Part shown: one piece after another, positions 22,532 to 32,623 of the stretch | Layout of the letters: each line of letters begins with the position of its first letter | Numbering within the stretch: the stretch's first letter is position 1 | NCBI GenBank assembly: GCA_933822405.4 | Contig: CAKOGP040001836.1 | Span: 186,001-250,000 of the forward strand | Origin: Cylindrotheca closterium | Taxonomy: Eukaryota; Bacillariophyta; Bacillariophyceae; Bacillariales; Bacillariaceae | Direction of reading: 5' to 3' | DNA length: 64,000 bases | Made by a program: the position numbers and the translations under genes | The notes under the pieces: model-generated | What the model saw: only the letters and a program-made list of their open reading frames with translations | Told to the model about the DNA's origin: nothing | Databases searched by the model: none

Positions 22532-22936
22532 GATGGTTTGTTTCTGCCAAGGAGGTGCTTCAGAATGGATGCCAAGGTGCAAACAGAAAGAACTGTTGGA
22601 GGAGTGATGGAGCCAAGGATAAAGGAGCGAGTGAGTGAGTCGATTGATTCATTCAATCCGTTGAAAAATAAGCTGGGCTGCATGCGCGAACGCATGTCGG
22701 GAGTTTTTTCCCCATGGTCGAACAAGTTCAAAGTGGTGATATGTGATACTCGTACACACCGGTTATTTACGTGCGCAAGTAACAATGGTCCTTGACCTGG
22801 GTGCCTTTGTTTTCTCTAAAATATTCAACTGTTTCAATTTTCAAGTGGTCCTTTATAATATCTATGATCGGGAGCGGAGTTGACATGTGATCATGCTAGT
22901 ATTAGTGAGTCGGTAGGCCCTACTTCTGCCACGCTA
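22532..22936. other. Intergenic of duplication unit 2
   Basis: The sequence is homologous to 18983-19329, with insertions (a GAGTGAGTGAGTCG stretch near 22629-22642) and substitutions. No gene is seen. Confidence 0.4.
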
Positions 22937-23954
22937 CTAGCATTTCAATCCAGAACTCATACCACCATCGACCACCAAGTTGGTTCCAGTCGTGTAACTG
23001 GATTGATTGCTCAGCAAAAAAGCGACTGATTGTATGACTTCTTGAATGGTTCCCAGACGCTTCATTGGTACACTGTTCACCTTGTTCTTGGCAACCGTCT
23101 CTGGATCCGTGGAGAAGTAAGGTGATCCCGATGAGGCATGCAATTCATTTTGACGATCCCACATGAAACCGGGCCCAATGAGAGCAGGACTGATCGCATT
23201 GACTCGAATGCCATAGGGTGCCAGATCTTTCGAACAACTAACAGTCATGGCCAAGACTGCGGCCTTGCTAGAAGCGTATGCGACCATGGCAGGAGTTCCA
23301 CGAAGTCCAGCGACACTGGAGGTATTTACAATAGAGTAGGTAGTATCGCGTTTCCCTTGGGCTTCCATTTTCTTGGCAACGGCTTGCAAGACAATAAACT
23401 GATGAAGCAAAGAGTAACAAATTGAGAAAATCCGACAACACGCTCAGTTCGTCAGAAAAATTGCCAACAGATTCTTGATTCGTACCATTCCAGTTACATT
23501 GATGTTCATAACTCTAGCAAAATCCACTGGGTCGTACTGAAGAGTTGGCTGCAGTGTTGAACGTTATAGGTGAGAAGCAAAAAGGTCGTGAGTTCTTGTC
23601 CTTAACGTCGTCGTAACTCCTGCATAAATTCAGAAACAATTCAGATATTTTCCTTACCGTAATGCGACCTTGATATCCGGCATTATTCCAGCACATATCA
23701 ATGGTCTTAAATTCAGCCACGACGGCATCGACTGCTGCTTTGACATTGGCGGCATCAGTGACATTGCAGGGCTGACAGAGAATCTTGGCATCTGGCACTT
23801 GTTCCTTGACTAGCTTGGCTGTTTCTTCCAAGGTTTCAGCATTGACATCAAAGGCAGCGATCTTGGCTCCCTGTTTGGCAAAATAAATGCATCCGTCTCG
23901 TCCAAAGTTTCCTCCTGCTCCTGTAATAACGATAGTTTTGTCCTGAAAGTTCAT
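22937..23954 (-). CDS. Short-chain dehydrogenase/reductase (SDR), copy 2
   Basis: Exons 23954-23658, 23548-23486 and 23398-22937 have the same lengths (297, 63, 462 nt) and phases as SDR copy 1, giving 273 residues. Glycine motif, NNAG and the YASSK catalytic pair are intact. About thirteen residues differ from copy 1, spread over exons 1 and 3 (for example H/R after GYQG and Y/F in GSPYxS). Intron 1 is identical to copy 1 over its 3' half (as transcribed) but unrelated-looking near the donor. The frame extends 31 codons upstream of the chosen ATG, but the ATG homologous to copy 1 is preferred. Confidence 0.9.
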
Positions 23955-24609
23955 CTTGTTCTTTTTGTTCGAGTGACTTGTTTTTTTTCTTGATGTTAAG
24001 GTGCGATGTGACGTGTATCGTATATTCAGCGACAGTGTCCACGTCAATTATCGTGTATGCTAATTTTTGGCGTTCTTGATTTAAGAATGTCAACGATGGT
24101 TCGTACAATGAATATCAGTGACAGCGGCCTGTCACTGTGTTGTAGGTATGGTCCAAGCACGGTAGGTGTCAGGTGTCAGTTTTGTCTTGATCGGACCACG
24201 ACAACTTGATTGAATCCAAGCATGGAACCCGGATCTTAACTTCAAAGAAAACCGAACATGACAGCTGTTCTTTTTTCTTCGCTTTTATTGTTGGTGCCGG
24301 TTCTTTCTCCGGTAGTTGATTGAAATAATAGAGCGTTATTCATCGTTCTTTAAGTTAACATATGTTGCATATCTTATTTTATATGGATTCAAACATCGCT
24401 AAAACAAATTATTCGTTGTATTCCAACCGTTGGCGAAAGCTATTCGCGTTGTTCTCGACAACAAGCTGTCACATTCTTTCTTCGATCGGAGTCTTCCTTT
24501 CCTTCTCCTTGACACTACGAGCTTTTCGACATCTTCTTCGATCGGACCTCCATCAAACTTTCACCAAAATCGAGACATAAAATAAACCTCTCCCAGAAAT
24601 AAAACGAAA
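23955..24609. other. Intergenic between SDR copy 2 and the lactonase gene
   Basis: The left part is homologous to the upstream region of SDR copy 1 up to about 24312. The rest is unique. No ORF is supported. Confidence 0.4.
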
Positions 24610-26350
24610 ATGAACAATCATCTTACTCACCAAAGCTCAGAGCTTTCAACTCTTTCTCCACAATGGATCGACGAATCTGAAGATGGCGACGATTCCCAAC
24701 TGTTTTTCGTCACCAGTTACTCTGACTTTTCTTCACTCGGTAAGTGATTAAAAAGACTCCCTTAGTGTACTATCCCATCAACATATCCATCCCCAGCGTG
24801 CTTACCTCTTCTGCCATTCCAATCGATCTTTCAAACCTTTCTCAGCCCACGGCCCTCGTGGAAGTGAAGCCAAACAATCTCTCTACGTCTATCGATTCAA
24901 CCCTGCTGATGGATCGCTCGTCCTTGTGAACATTCAAGGCGACCCCAAGACAGTAATGAACCCCGCCTTTTCCCGCTACCACCCACAAAAGAACGTCGTC
25001 TACACATGTACTGAAGACTGCATGAACAACGGAAAAATCTTTGCCTACAAGATGGGGGCAGACGGCACCTTGGAACAATTTGGCGATGCTGTTGACGCCG
25101 GTGGTACCTCCACATGCTACTTGACAATTGATCGCGAGCAAAAGAATATGCTGGCTGTCAACTACTGGGATTCCACTCTTGCAGTCATTCCCATGGACCC
25201 AATGACCGGTGCTCTTGAGGGGCCCATCAAACACATGTATGATCCCAAGCACGGCCAAAAGATGTTGGCTGCCCATGGTGGATGCAACCACTCCAACAAC
25301 GACGACTCGACCATCCAAATGAGACAAGCAGATCCTCATTCCCATGCTCTTGTATTGGATCCCTTTGTAGGCACCGTGGCCTATGTTCCAGACCTTGGAA
25401 AGGATCTCATTCGTGAATTCTATTACGATTCCATTGAAGGAAAGATTGGCATGGAAATGAACATTCTTCCATCTGGGCTTTGCACTGGCAAGCCAGATGG
25501 ACCACGATACTTTCAGTTCCATCCAAAGTTCAACATTGGATATGTTGTCAATGAACTCAGTTCGACCGTACGTATGATACATTGATATTGATACATTGAA
25601 TGCATCTATCTTGTGCAACCAGCATCAGAACTAACCTCTTTCTTGCCTTCCATAATATAAAAATTACAGATTGCTGTATTCGAAGTTGACCGCAAACTTT
25701 TGAACGAGATCCATGAAGCCTCGAAGTATGGAGAAGACATGACTCGGTTCAAGGGAAGATCCACGCTACGACTTGTACAAAGCATTGCTACCATTCCCAG
25801 TGCCTTTCCAAATCTCCTCAACACATGCGGAAGAATCTGCGTGCACAAGAACGGACGATTTGTCGTTGTTTCAAACCGTGGCCACGAATCCATCACTGTC
25901 TACAAAGTAAAGATGTCGGGATGCAAGAGAGGAGAGCTCACCTTGGTTAACCATTTCCACACTCGCGGTGAATGTCCACGTCATTTCCAATTCGATAACA
26001 GCGGCCAGTACTTGCTTGTTGCCAACCAAGATTCAGACTCCATTGCTGTCTTCAACTTCAACTTGAGCAACGGAGATCTCAGATACTCTGGCAATGAATA
26101 CCGTGTCCCTTCTCCCAACTTTATCTGCTGCTGCCCCACTCGCGACGACGATACTCCCACTCCTCCCACTCCTACCGAGATTCAGCCAGTAGTAGTGGAA
26201 CGCGAGTCCGGCAATGCATCTGATAGTGATGACAGTACCATGCATGCGTCGCGCATCATGCGAAAGAATGGTGAGAAACAGCTCATGGACGAGCTAGACA
26301 AGGCTCGGGCCGAAATTGCTCAGTTGAAGCAAATGCTAGAAGCCAAGTAA
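24610..26350 (+). CDS. 6-phosphogluconolactonase-like beta-propeller (lactonase, YbhE/Pgl type)
   Basis: Three exons (24610-24739, 24846-25567, 25670-26350; introns 106 and 102 bp) give about 510 residues. The first exon ends in a Gly/Ala codon split by the intron and leads to AHGPRGSEAK. Propeller repeats are visible: YVYRFNPADGSL, FSRYHPQKNVVY, CYLTIDREQKNML, VIPMDPMTGAL, ALVLDPFVGTVAYVPDLG, ARYFQFHP-like PRYFQFHPKFNIGYVVNEL, and GECPRHFQFDNSGQYLLVAN, the last being the family's hallmark. Family members hydrolyse 6-phosphogluconolactone or related lactones. The protein is longer than bacterial Pgl. Extra parts are an N-terminal ~45 residues and a C-terminal tail with Cys-Cys-Cys-Pro, a Thr/Pro run and a short coiled coil. 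No targeting peptide is evident. Confidence 0.87.
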
Positions 26351-26614
26351 GCAACCGACTTGGAGGACAGCCACAATGTCCTGCTGCGAGCTACGATGGA
26401 AACAGAATCTACGTACAAGCATATATGCAGCCGAAATCCATCTGTACACACTACAGCTACTCGTGTGATTGTGACTAAATTGCGTGTTCAAGAGAAAAAA
26501 CAGAGTAATGTAACTACTATATATAAAATAAGAACTAGAATAAATGATTCATTCAACAATTCTTGTGATTCACTTGTGGGTGTAGATGAAGCACTTCACC
26601 GGTGGTATGCAAAG

Positions 26615-27262
26615 TTATTTCACAACCGTCCGAAAATAACGTCTGCGTCGTTGCACGTTGTCATCGTATTGATAGGCAGTGTAGTCCATTGGATTTGCTC
26701 CGAAACCTATGCAACATAGCCTCATACTTTCAAAGGGCAGAGCCTCGTCATCGTCAAACCCGTCAGATCTGATCCAAAACTGATAATACTTGTTTCGTTG
26801 GGGGTAAAACGATAATACAATTCGCTGTCCATCGTACAAGTCTGCAATCGTGGCAACAACTTTGCCAACAGCAAATGACGTCTCCTTGAGATCATTGGGA
26901 CTTGAATTTACTGGAATTTCTTGCTCTTTGATGCACACAATTCCACCGCTTCTTCCGGCAGAGATCACACCGCAGCAGAAAGTCATTGAATGAGGCAACG
27001 ATTCTTGATTTGGGACAACTGTTGCAAAGCACTGTTGCGTATCTAATGTTTGATAGACTTTGTTCTGGGAAGCCCGATCTGTCAATGGTGAAGATACTAG
27101 TGTCACATCCAAGTTGGATCGAATCGACTTGGATGTCTTGGTTAGTTTCATGAGATCGCGGACCGAGAGAAAGGAAGCGACACGTTGCTTGAGTTCTGAG
27201 GGGAGTTCTGTTAGGGCGGATGCTTGCTTCATAGTACATCCTCTTTTGTCCCCCGCTTCCAT
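26615..27262 (-). CDS. F-box-like protein
   Basis: This is a single-exon 215-residue protein. Residues ~17-55 (LTELPSELKQRVASFLSVR and the following DLMKLTKTSKSIR) match the F-box pattern, the SKP1-binding motif of SCF ubiquitin-ligase adaptors. The rest has many beta-prone segments and two Cys-containing strands (TFCCGVIS, MRLCCIGFGANP), and could be the substrate domain; I do not recognise it. It is convergent with the lactonase gene, 264 bp apart. Confidence 0.65.
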   Translation of the reverse strand: MEAGDKRGCTMKQASALTELPSELKQRVASFLSVRDLMKLTKTSKSIRSNLDVTLVSSPLTDRASQNKVYQTLDTQQCFATVVPNQESLPHSMTFCCGVISAGRSGGIVCIKEQEIPVNSSPNDLKETSFAVGKVVATIADLYDGQRIVLSFYPQRNKYYQFWIRSDGFDDDEALPFESMRLCCIGFGANPMDYTAYQYDDNVQRRRRYFRTVVK

Positions 27263-27707
27263 CTTCTGAAACGGAATTTGGGTTTGCTGATCATTTTGTT
27301 GTTACTTTACTTCCATGAAGTGCTGGTTTTGTTTTGTGTACCGGCCTTTCTGGATTGCAAACATCTAGTAAAGGTTTGGGAAATTTGAGTTTTCGTGCAA
27401 GGCTTTTGCTTTGCCCATTCCATGTAGATAACAAGTCTTTTAGAATAGTTATTTCCTGTAGAGATGATTATTTCCTATTAGGCGGATCGGAGATCGCTAT
27501 GGTCGGTGCCTCTGCATGACCACTTGATGGGTCGCATGTTGGCACGGCTGGTTGACAATGATGGCTATATGGGCCACAAAGTTGTCAATCGGTTTGGACG
27601 ACAACAAGCCTGTCGCTTGTCTGATGTCCGCCAGAACTGAAATCCAACTTTATCTACATGGAAAACAAGGGTGGGGAGAATGGTAAGCTTTTCGTAACGG
27701 TTGTATG
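27263..27707. other. Intergenic
   Basis: This is the 5' region of the F-box-like gene. I see no supported gene. Confidence 0.3.
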
Positions 27708-27904
27708 AGCTGATTGTTGTATTTCCACCGCTCCCACCTTCTTTCGTCCAAACTTCTTGCGTTGAGGAAAGACCGCCTCTGTGGGTCAATTCCATGGCGA
27801 CTGTCCGCTCTTGGCCCTTCTTGGCTCTTGGCGCGTCGCACTTTTGCAAGTTCAATGGGAAGAAGAAAGACACGGTGGGAGCGGTGGAAATACAACAATC
27901 AGCT
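27708..27904. repeat. Perfect 31-bp inverted repeat with 135-bp spacer
   Basis: The left arm 27708-27738 starts AGCTGATTGTTGTATTTCC. The right arm 27874-27904 is its exact reverse complement and ends in GGAAATACAACAATCAGCT. The flanks outside the arms do not match. No target-site duplication is seen and no transposase is encoded inside. Confidence 0.85.
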
Positions 27905-28102
27905 AACATGGAGGCGGCATCTGCCACTAAAGATCACTTCTTAACTGGAGGGGACGAATTGTGGCATGGCGCTCCTGAGTTTCCACGTGAAACTTCCAGT
28001 CGCGACGCCACATGTCCAGGCCCCAGTGCACTTGAAAAACAAGAGCTTGCCGCAATCTTGATGTTTGTCGCGCAACAAAAACACAACAATACAACAGGAT
28101 GA
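27794..28102 (+). CDS. Doubtful ORF, possibly first exon of a small gene
   Basis: An ATG-initiated frame of 102 residues begins MATVRSWPFLALG and ends at 28102. It overlaps the right arm of the inverted repeat. A polypyrimidine-AG acceptor-like site at 28252 (CTTCCTTTTCAG) is followed by an open frame to a stop at 28428-28430, so a spliced gene convergent with the GT61 gene is conceivable. No family is recognised and composition does not decide. Confidence 0.2.
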   Translation: MATVRSWPFLALGASHFCKFNGKKKDTVGAVEIQQSANMEAASATKDHFLTGGDELWHGAPEFPRETSSRDATCPGPSALEKQELAAILMFVAQQKHNNTTG

Positions 28103-28426
28103 TTGGCGCTTGATATTATTAAAAAAGGCACGTCTGAAATATGGACTTTTTCAGAACTTGACTACATTCACCACCTCTATTTCCTCTTTCGCTTTCCTCG
28201 TTGCATTTGGAAGACTGAATTTCGATTTACTGAACATATTCTTCCTTTTCAGGTGTAATTGGACCAAACATAATGGTTATTGTATTGTCATATCAGCAGT
28301 TGGGAGCACTGATGGCACGACTCGAACTGAGACCCACATCCGACTCATGAAGGACTGTCAACTTCGAGACCCGGATGAAGGCAGATCCTATGCTTCTGTT
28401 CAACTTGTTCCGCTTACAATGTCCTC

Positions 28427-29521
28427 CTAACTTTTTCGTCGTTGCAATGCCTCTTGAACACAACGAATTATCTCATCTACATTCGGTGCAAGCGGGACAT
28501 CACGATTCTTGTAACCCTTGGCACCCTTGACTGTTGCGTTTAGAATGGGATATCCATAGACTCCTACATCGTTCATCAAGCCCTGAAACATCATACGTTC
28601 ATACTTTGTCGGAAAAATTTCAATGACTGCGGTTCCTGGTCTCATAAACATGACATTAGACAGTGTTGCTCCGTGTGCTGCAATGACAATATCTCTGTGC
28701 CACCACCATGAGGCCTGTTCGACCAAGTTCATCTTTTTTAGCTTTGTATTTCTTATCTTGGCATGGGGGAAGTTTTCCGCCAGTGCCTCCTGAATCTTCT
28801 TTAAATTGATGAATTCTCGATAATGCTCGCACCATTTTGGCATTTTTGGTCGTTCACATTTCTTGTAATGAGAAAATCGTTGGACCAGACCGATGGAGAG
28901 TGTGTAATTTGCTGTAAATTCATCGAGCCTAGTGTACCCACCCTCCCTTTGTTGTAGGACTGCTTCTTGAAGCGGTGCCACATCCTCGACTTCTTCAAAC
29001 CAACGCGGTGTTGGCTCCATGTGAAAAAAGTCATCTGTTTCAGGAGGTTTGGCATCACTATACGAACTGCGCTTCATGGAGGTGCAATTCATGGCCCTGA
29101 TCAAATCCCTCGCCCAGGGACTGATCTTTCGATAATTGAAGTCCTTTTTCTGGATCACATTGTAAAATAATCCACACGATTTAACGTCATATTTTCGTCG
29201 TTCCATCATGAAAAACGACCAACATCGAGACATGATCTGCAACGTGTGGGGAAAATGGGCATACTCCCTTCCGAGATTTTTATGATCCAACACGCACCAA
29301 GCGGTTTGAGCAGTGTCTTTATGTTGTGTGGTATTGAATGGATATTCATTTTGCAAACTGTTTCCTGTCGACGTTCGTGTTGTTCTTGTGGTGGTCCTCA
29401 TTGAATCATTGTGAATTGGTGATGGATTGATTGTATGAAGTACCAACGCGAAAACAAACGGTACCAGAATGAAGAACTTGTAGAAGGTGCTGCCCTTAGA
29501 TGTTTCTAGGGAATCCACCAT
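28427..29521 (-). CDS. GT61-family (DUF563) glycosyltransferase, type II membrane protein
   Basis: This is a single-exon 364-residue protein. A short cytoplasmic N-terminus is followed by one membrane anchor (residues ~14-32, FYKFFILVPFVFALVLH) and a Ser/Thr-rich stem, the Golgi glycosyltransferase layout. The C-terminal half has the GT61/DUF563 signature IVIAAHGATLSNVMFMRPG followed by AVIEIFP. Family members include plant xylosyl/arabinosyltransferases and animal EOGT/POMGNT2-like enzymes. Donor and acceptor are unknown. The Golgi location is inferred from topology. Confidence 0.85.
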   Translation of the reverse strand: MVDSLETSKGSTFYKFFILVPFVFALVLHTINPSPIHNDSMRTTTRTTRTSTGNSLQNEYPFNTTQHKDTAQTAWCVLDHKNLGREYAHFPHTLQIMSRCWSFFMMERRKYDVKSCGLFYNVIQKKDFNYRKISPWARDLIRAMNCTSMKRSSYSDAKPPETDDFFHMEPTPRWFEEVEDVAPLQEAVLQQREGGYTRLDEFTANYTLSIGLVQRFSHYKKCERPKMPKWCEHYREFINLKKIQEALAENFPHAKIRNTKLKKMNLVEQASWWWHRDIVIAAHGATLSNVMFMRPGTAVIEIFPTKYERMMFQGLMNDVGVYGYPILNATVKGAKGYKNRDVPLAPNVDEIIRCVQEALQRRKS

Positions 29522-29902
29522 TCCATATGCATGAAAGAGTTGTTTGTCTCTATCGTTGGTCGTACTTCAATGGTACAATAGGACAGAAGTGTGGGACATT
29601 GAATGATGTTTGCGACTTTGTGACTCTACTGTACGTGACGTGGATTGGGATAATCTTTTCGGCACTTGGGGACTTTGCAGATTATTCGGGGGAATATGAT
29701 TCAAGATTCCCGAATTGCACGAGCCAGCTCACCTTGAAGGTTGGACATGGTGCAACCAATGGATGATGATGACATCAAACTCACAAGTGTCAACCCGAAG
29801 CAACAAATACGATTCAGCTCGAGCACCATCAGCACCAACAACTCTGCTGCTCTTGCGTAAAATACAATAATAACAGCAACAACAACAATAATAGCAAGAA
29901 GG

Positions 29903-30904
29903 ATGACGGCAATGAAGCATATAAAGTTGTCGCAAACAACTTCCACCGACTCAGGTGACATTGATGCCATTCAATGTGACGCTGCAGTGCCACTTGAACC
30001 AGAAGAAGAATCAGATCATCACGAACTGCCAGCCCCAACCGAAAAAAGGCGTAGCACTACCTCCATGGTGATAAAAATTACCATTGGACTTATTCTGACG
30101 GGGTTGGTATTATTTGTACTGATTGACAGTATGACCAACAAACGAATTCCAGAAATGAAAACACGAATGTTGACATGGTGCGAGGAAAACCCATTAGAGG
30201 GGACCATCATATATACCGTCTGTTTCATCGTGGGAGTTATTATCATGATTCCAGCAACTGTTTTTGTCGTGGCTGGAGGGTTTATCTTTAGTCACGTCTA
30301 CGGCTTTGGATTCGGCGTTGCAATTGCCATCTTCGTTTCCTTGATTGGAACCGCCGTAGGAAGCACATCTGCGTTCACCCTGGGAAGATATCTCTTCAAG
30401 GACTGCTTAACTCCCTCGGTGCAAAAGTATAAGCTTCTGAAAGTCCTTGACAGGGCTATGGATCATCATGGTTTTCGAATAATGGTACTTTTGCACCTAA
30501 ACCCTGTCAGCCCCTTCGGGATCCTCAACTATATATGCGGGAGTTTATCCATCAGTGGCAAAGATTATTTTTTTTCAGCTGTGGGAACGACTCCTGGAGT
30601 TATATTATACTGCTTTCTGGGAGCCTCGGCGCAAAACCTAACAGCGCTGGAACATGCAGGCAAGGATAGGACTGCCACGATATTTACAATTGTCGTGGGG
30701 CTGATCGCTGGAATTAGCCTTGTTAAGGTCATGGGAAATTACGCCAAGAAGGAATTGGAAATATTAGAAGTCCAATATGCTCTAGAAGAAGACGGAGCTG
30801 AAGAGAATGTCCGTCCGAGCACTGTGTTGTCGACAGATGAAATGGACGTCGAAGTTGTAGAGCAGAGAAGTCAAGATGAAGGCGATATACCAACAATAGT
30901 TTAA
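29903..30904 (+). CDS. VTT-domain (SNARE-associated/DedA-like, TVP38/TMEM64) membrane protein 1
   Basis: This is an intronless 333-residue protein. Its real start may be the ATG at 29912, which aligns with the start of its tandem paralogue (MKHIKLSQ versus MEHVRLSQ). After an acidic N-terminus there is a first span (~residues 55-75), then the VTT domain: GFIFSHVYGFGFG, LGRYLFKDCL, LLHLNPVSPFGILNYICG, and GTTPGVILYCFLGASAQ. The family is linked to lipid scrambling and Golgi/ER trafficking. The usual Arg of the R-L-x-P motif is His here (LLHLNP). The C-terminal tail is acidic. Confidence 0.87.
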   Translation: MTAMKHIKLSQTTSTDSGDIDAIQCDAAVPLEPEEESDHHELPAPTEKRRSTTSMVIKITIGLILTGLVLFVLIDSMTNKRIPEMKTRMLTWCEENPLEGTIIYTVCFIVGVIIMIPATVFVVAGGFIFSHVYGFGFGVAIAIFVSLIGTAVGSTSAFTLGRYLFKDCLTPSVQKYKLLKVLDRAMDHHGFRIMVLLHLNPVSPFGILNYICGSLSISGKDYFFSAVGTTPGVILYCFLGASAQNLTALEHAGKDRTATIFTIVVGLIAGISLVKVMGNYAKKELEILEVQYALEEDGAEENVRPSTVLSTDEMDVEVVEQRSQDEGDIPTIV

Positions 30905-31194
30905 AGTTTTGTTAAGTGTTGACATCCTACAAATGATTCTATGGAGGTGCAATGCAGTACCAGCACGCTTTCACTCAGCTGACAGGAAAAGACTAAGATT
31001 ATGGTAAGCACATTCTTGATTCGTTCTCACTTTTTCATTCATTTTGTTTCATTTTTTCACAACTCACTTCGACCTGTGACTACTTCGACCAAAATGACAG
31101 GCAAAGTTCGGAAACTGCCCAAGCATCATCCCAGGACACTGCACAAAGCTGGCAAACCACATGGCTGTCAACCTCATCCCAAGTAACAGAGACG

Positions 31195-32275
31195 ATGGAG
31201 CATGTTAGACTGTCGCAAAGAAGCGCAGACACTGACGTCGATGACGATCAACATGACTTGGCAATACCACGTGAACGGAACGAATTCCCTGTCACGTCCA
31301 ACAGAGGGGGCTGCTGTTCCTCCAAGATGATGAAAGTTGCCGTTGGAGTTGTTCTAGCGGGATTGATCGGTTTTGCTGTATTTGACAGTATGACAACTAA
31401 ACGCATTCCGGACATGACAAAGCGGATGCTAAAATGGTGCGAGGAAAACCCATTGGAGGGAGCTATCATCTATTCGGTGTTCTTCATCATTGGGGTAGTA
31501 TTGTTCTTTCCGGGAACTGTGCTCGTCTTGGGTTCAGGTTTTATCTTTAGTCATGTCTATGGATTTGGGATCGGTGTAGCAGTTGCAATCTTCGTTTCTA
31601 TAGTTGGAGCCAGTACAGGTAGCATAATTTCTTTCTGGTTGGGAAGATACCTATTTAGGGACTGCTTAGCTCCCTCGGTGCAAAAATACAAGCTTCTAAA
31701 AGTCCTTGACAAGGCTATGGACCAACATGGTTTTCGAATCATGGCACTTTTGCACATGAATCCAGTAATTCCTTTTTCGATCCTTGTAAGTTATCCAATA
31801 GTTCTGTTCTACCAATGTCCATTCGGTCCATGACTCACTTGGTTCCCAACATTAGAACTACGTTGCTGGTGTCACGTCTATAAGCGGGAAGAACTATTAT
31901 CTTGCTGTTGTGGGAACATTTCCTGGACTTATATTATATTGCTTTCTTGGAGCCTCGGCACAAGACATAGAGGGGCTGGAACAAGCAGGCAAGGACAAGA
32001 CAGCCTCGATAATTACAATTGTAGTGGGTCTAATCGCTGGATTTGGTGTTGTGTGGTTCATCACAAATTATGCCAAGAAGGAATTGGAAGTATTGGAAGC
32101 CCAATATGCTCTAGTGGAAGATGGTGCAGGCGGCTGTGTTCGCTCAGCTGCTGCTGTATCAGCCGATGGAATGGAAACTTTTTACGATAGGGAAGGAGGG
32201 AGGAGTAACATTGAGGTTGTAGAGCACAAAAGTCATGATGAAAACGTCATACCGGCGATGGTTCAATTTCATTGA
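31195..32275 (+). CDS. VTT-domain (SNARE-associated/DedA-like) membrane protein 2
   Basis: Two exons (31195-31785, 31856-32275; 70-bp GTAAG...TAG intron) give 336 residues. It is the tandem paralogue of the gene at 29903, with matching blocks throughout (GFIFSHVYGFGIG, LGRYLFRDCL, YCFLGASAQ, NYAKKELEVLEAQYAL). The intron interrupts the block that reads FGILNYICG in the paralogue, between Leu and Asn; the paralogue has none. The LLHMNP motif again has His for the usual Arg. The tail ends in a short acidic/His segment. Confidence 0.87.
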
Positions 32276-32623
32276 TTTCTGGATGAGATTGCGGTCTTTG
32301 CTCACTTGAACTGCGGTGTAGAATGACAAAAAAGACAGTACAAGATAACCGGCATCGGTGCATGCAAAATTGAGCCGGGGAGATGCATGCATGATGTTGC
32401 ATGCCCTTGTGGCATGACTACTTCGACCCAAACTTGATTTTTGAAAACAATCAAGACCAGTTTTCGAAAACAAAACACGAAGAATCTCATTCACAATCAT
32501 TCCCAAACTATGCTGCGGCATCGTGTCGAATGTTTGGGATGAAAGTATGCGCTTCGAGGCATAATCCCGTGGATGAACCATAGAGCAAGGAAACTCCCTG
32601 TCATCAAATCTTTTCAGAACATC
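32276..32623. other. Intergenic
   Basis: This is the downstream region of VTT gene 2 and 5' region of the secreted protein. An ATGCATGCATGATG-type alternation lies near 32384-32404. No gene is supported. An in-frame ATG at 32573 could extend the next gene by 17 residues. Confidence 0.3.

Larger units (their letters stand above)
21039..24312. repeat. Tandem segmental duplication, unit 2 (truncated LRR + SDR)
   Basis: This is the second unit. The block at 24261-24312 (GGTGCCGGTTCTTTCTCCGG at its end) matches the block at 20981-21034 next to the junction in unit 1, so it marks the original right boundary. Sequence beyond 24312 has no counterpart in the window. Confidence 0.82.

Noticed and set aside
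24842..25618. Long minus-strand frame of about 258 codons
   Set aside because: It is opposite the lactonase exon 2, whose propeller motifs and splice phases prove the plus strand.
31001..31186. Short ATG frame between the two VTT genes
   Set aside because: No conserved feature; it lies in the likely 5' leader of the second VTT gene.
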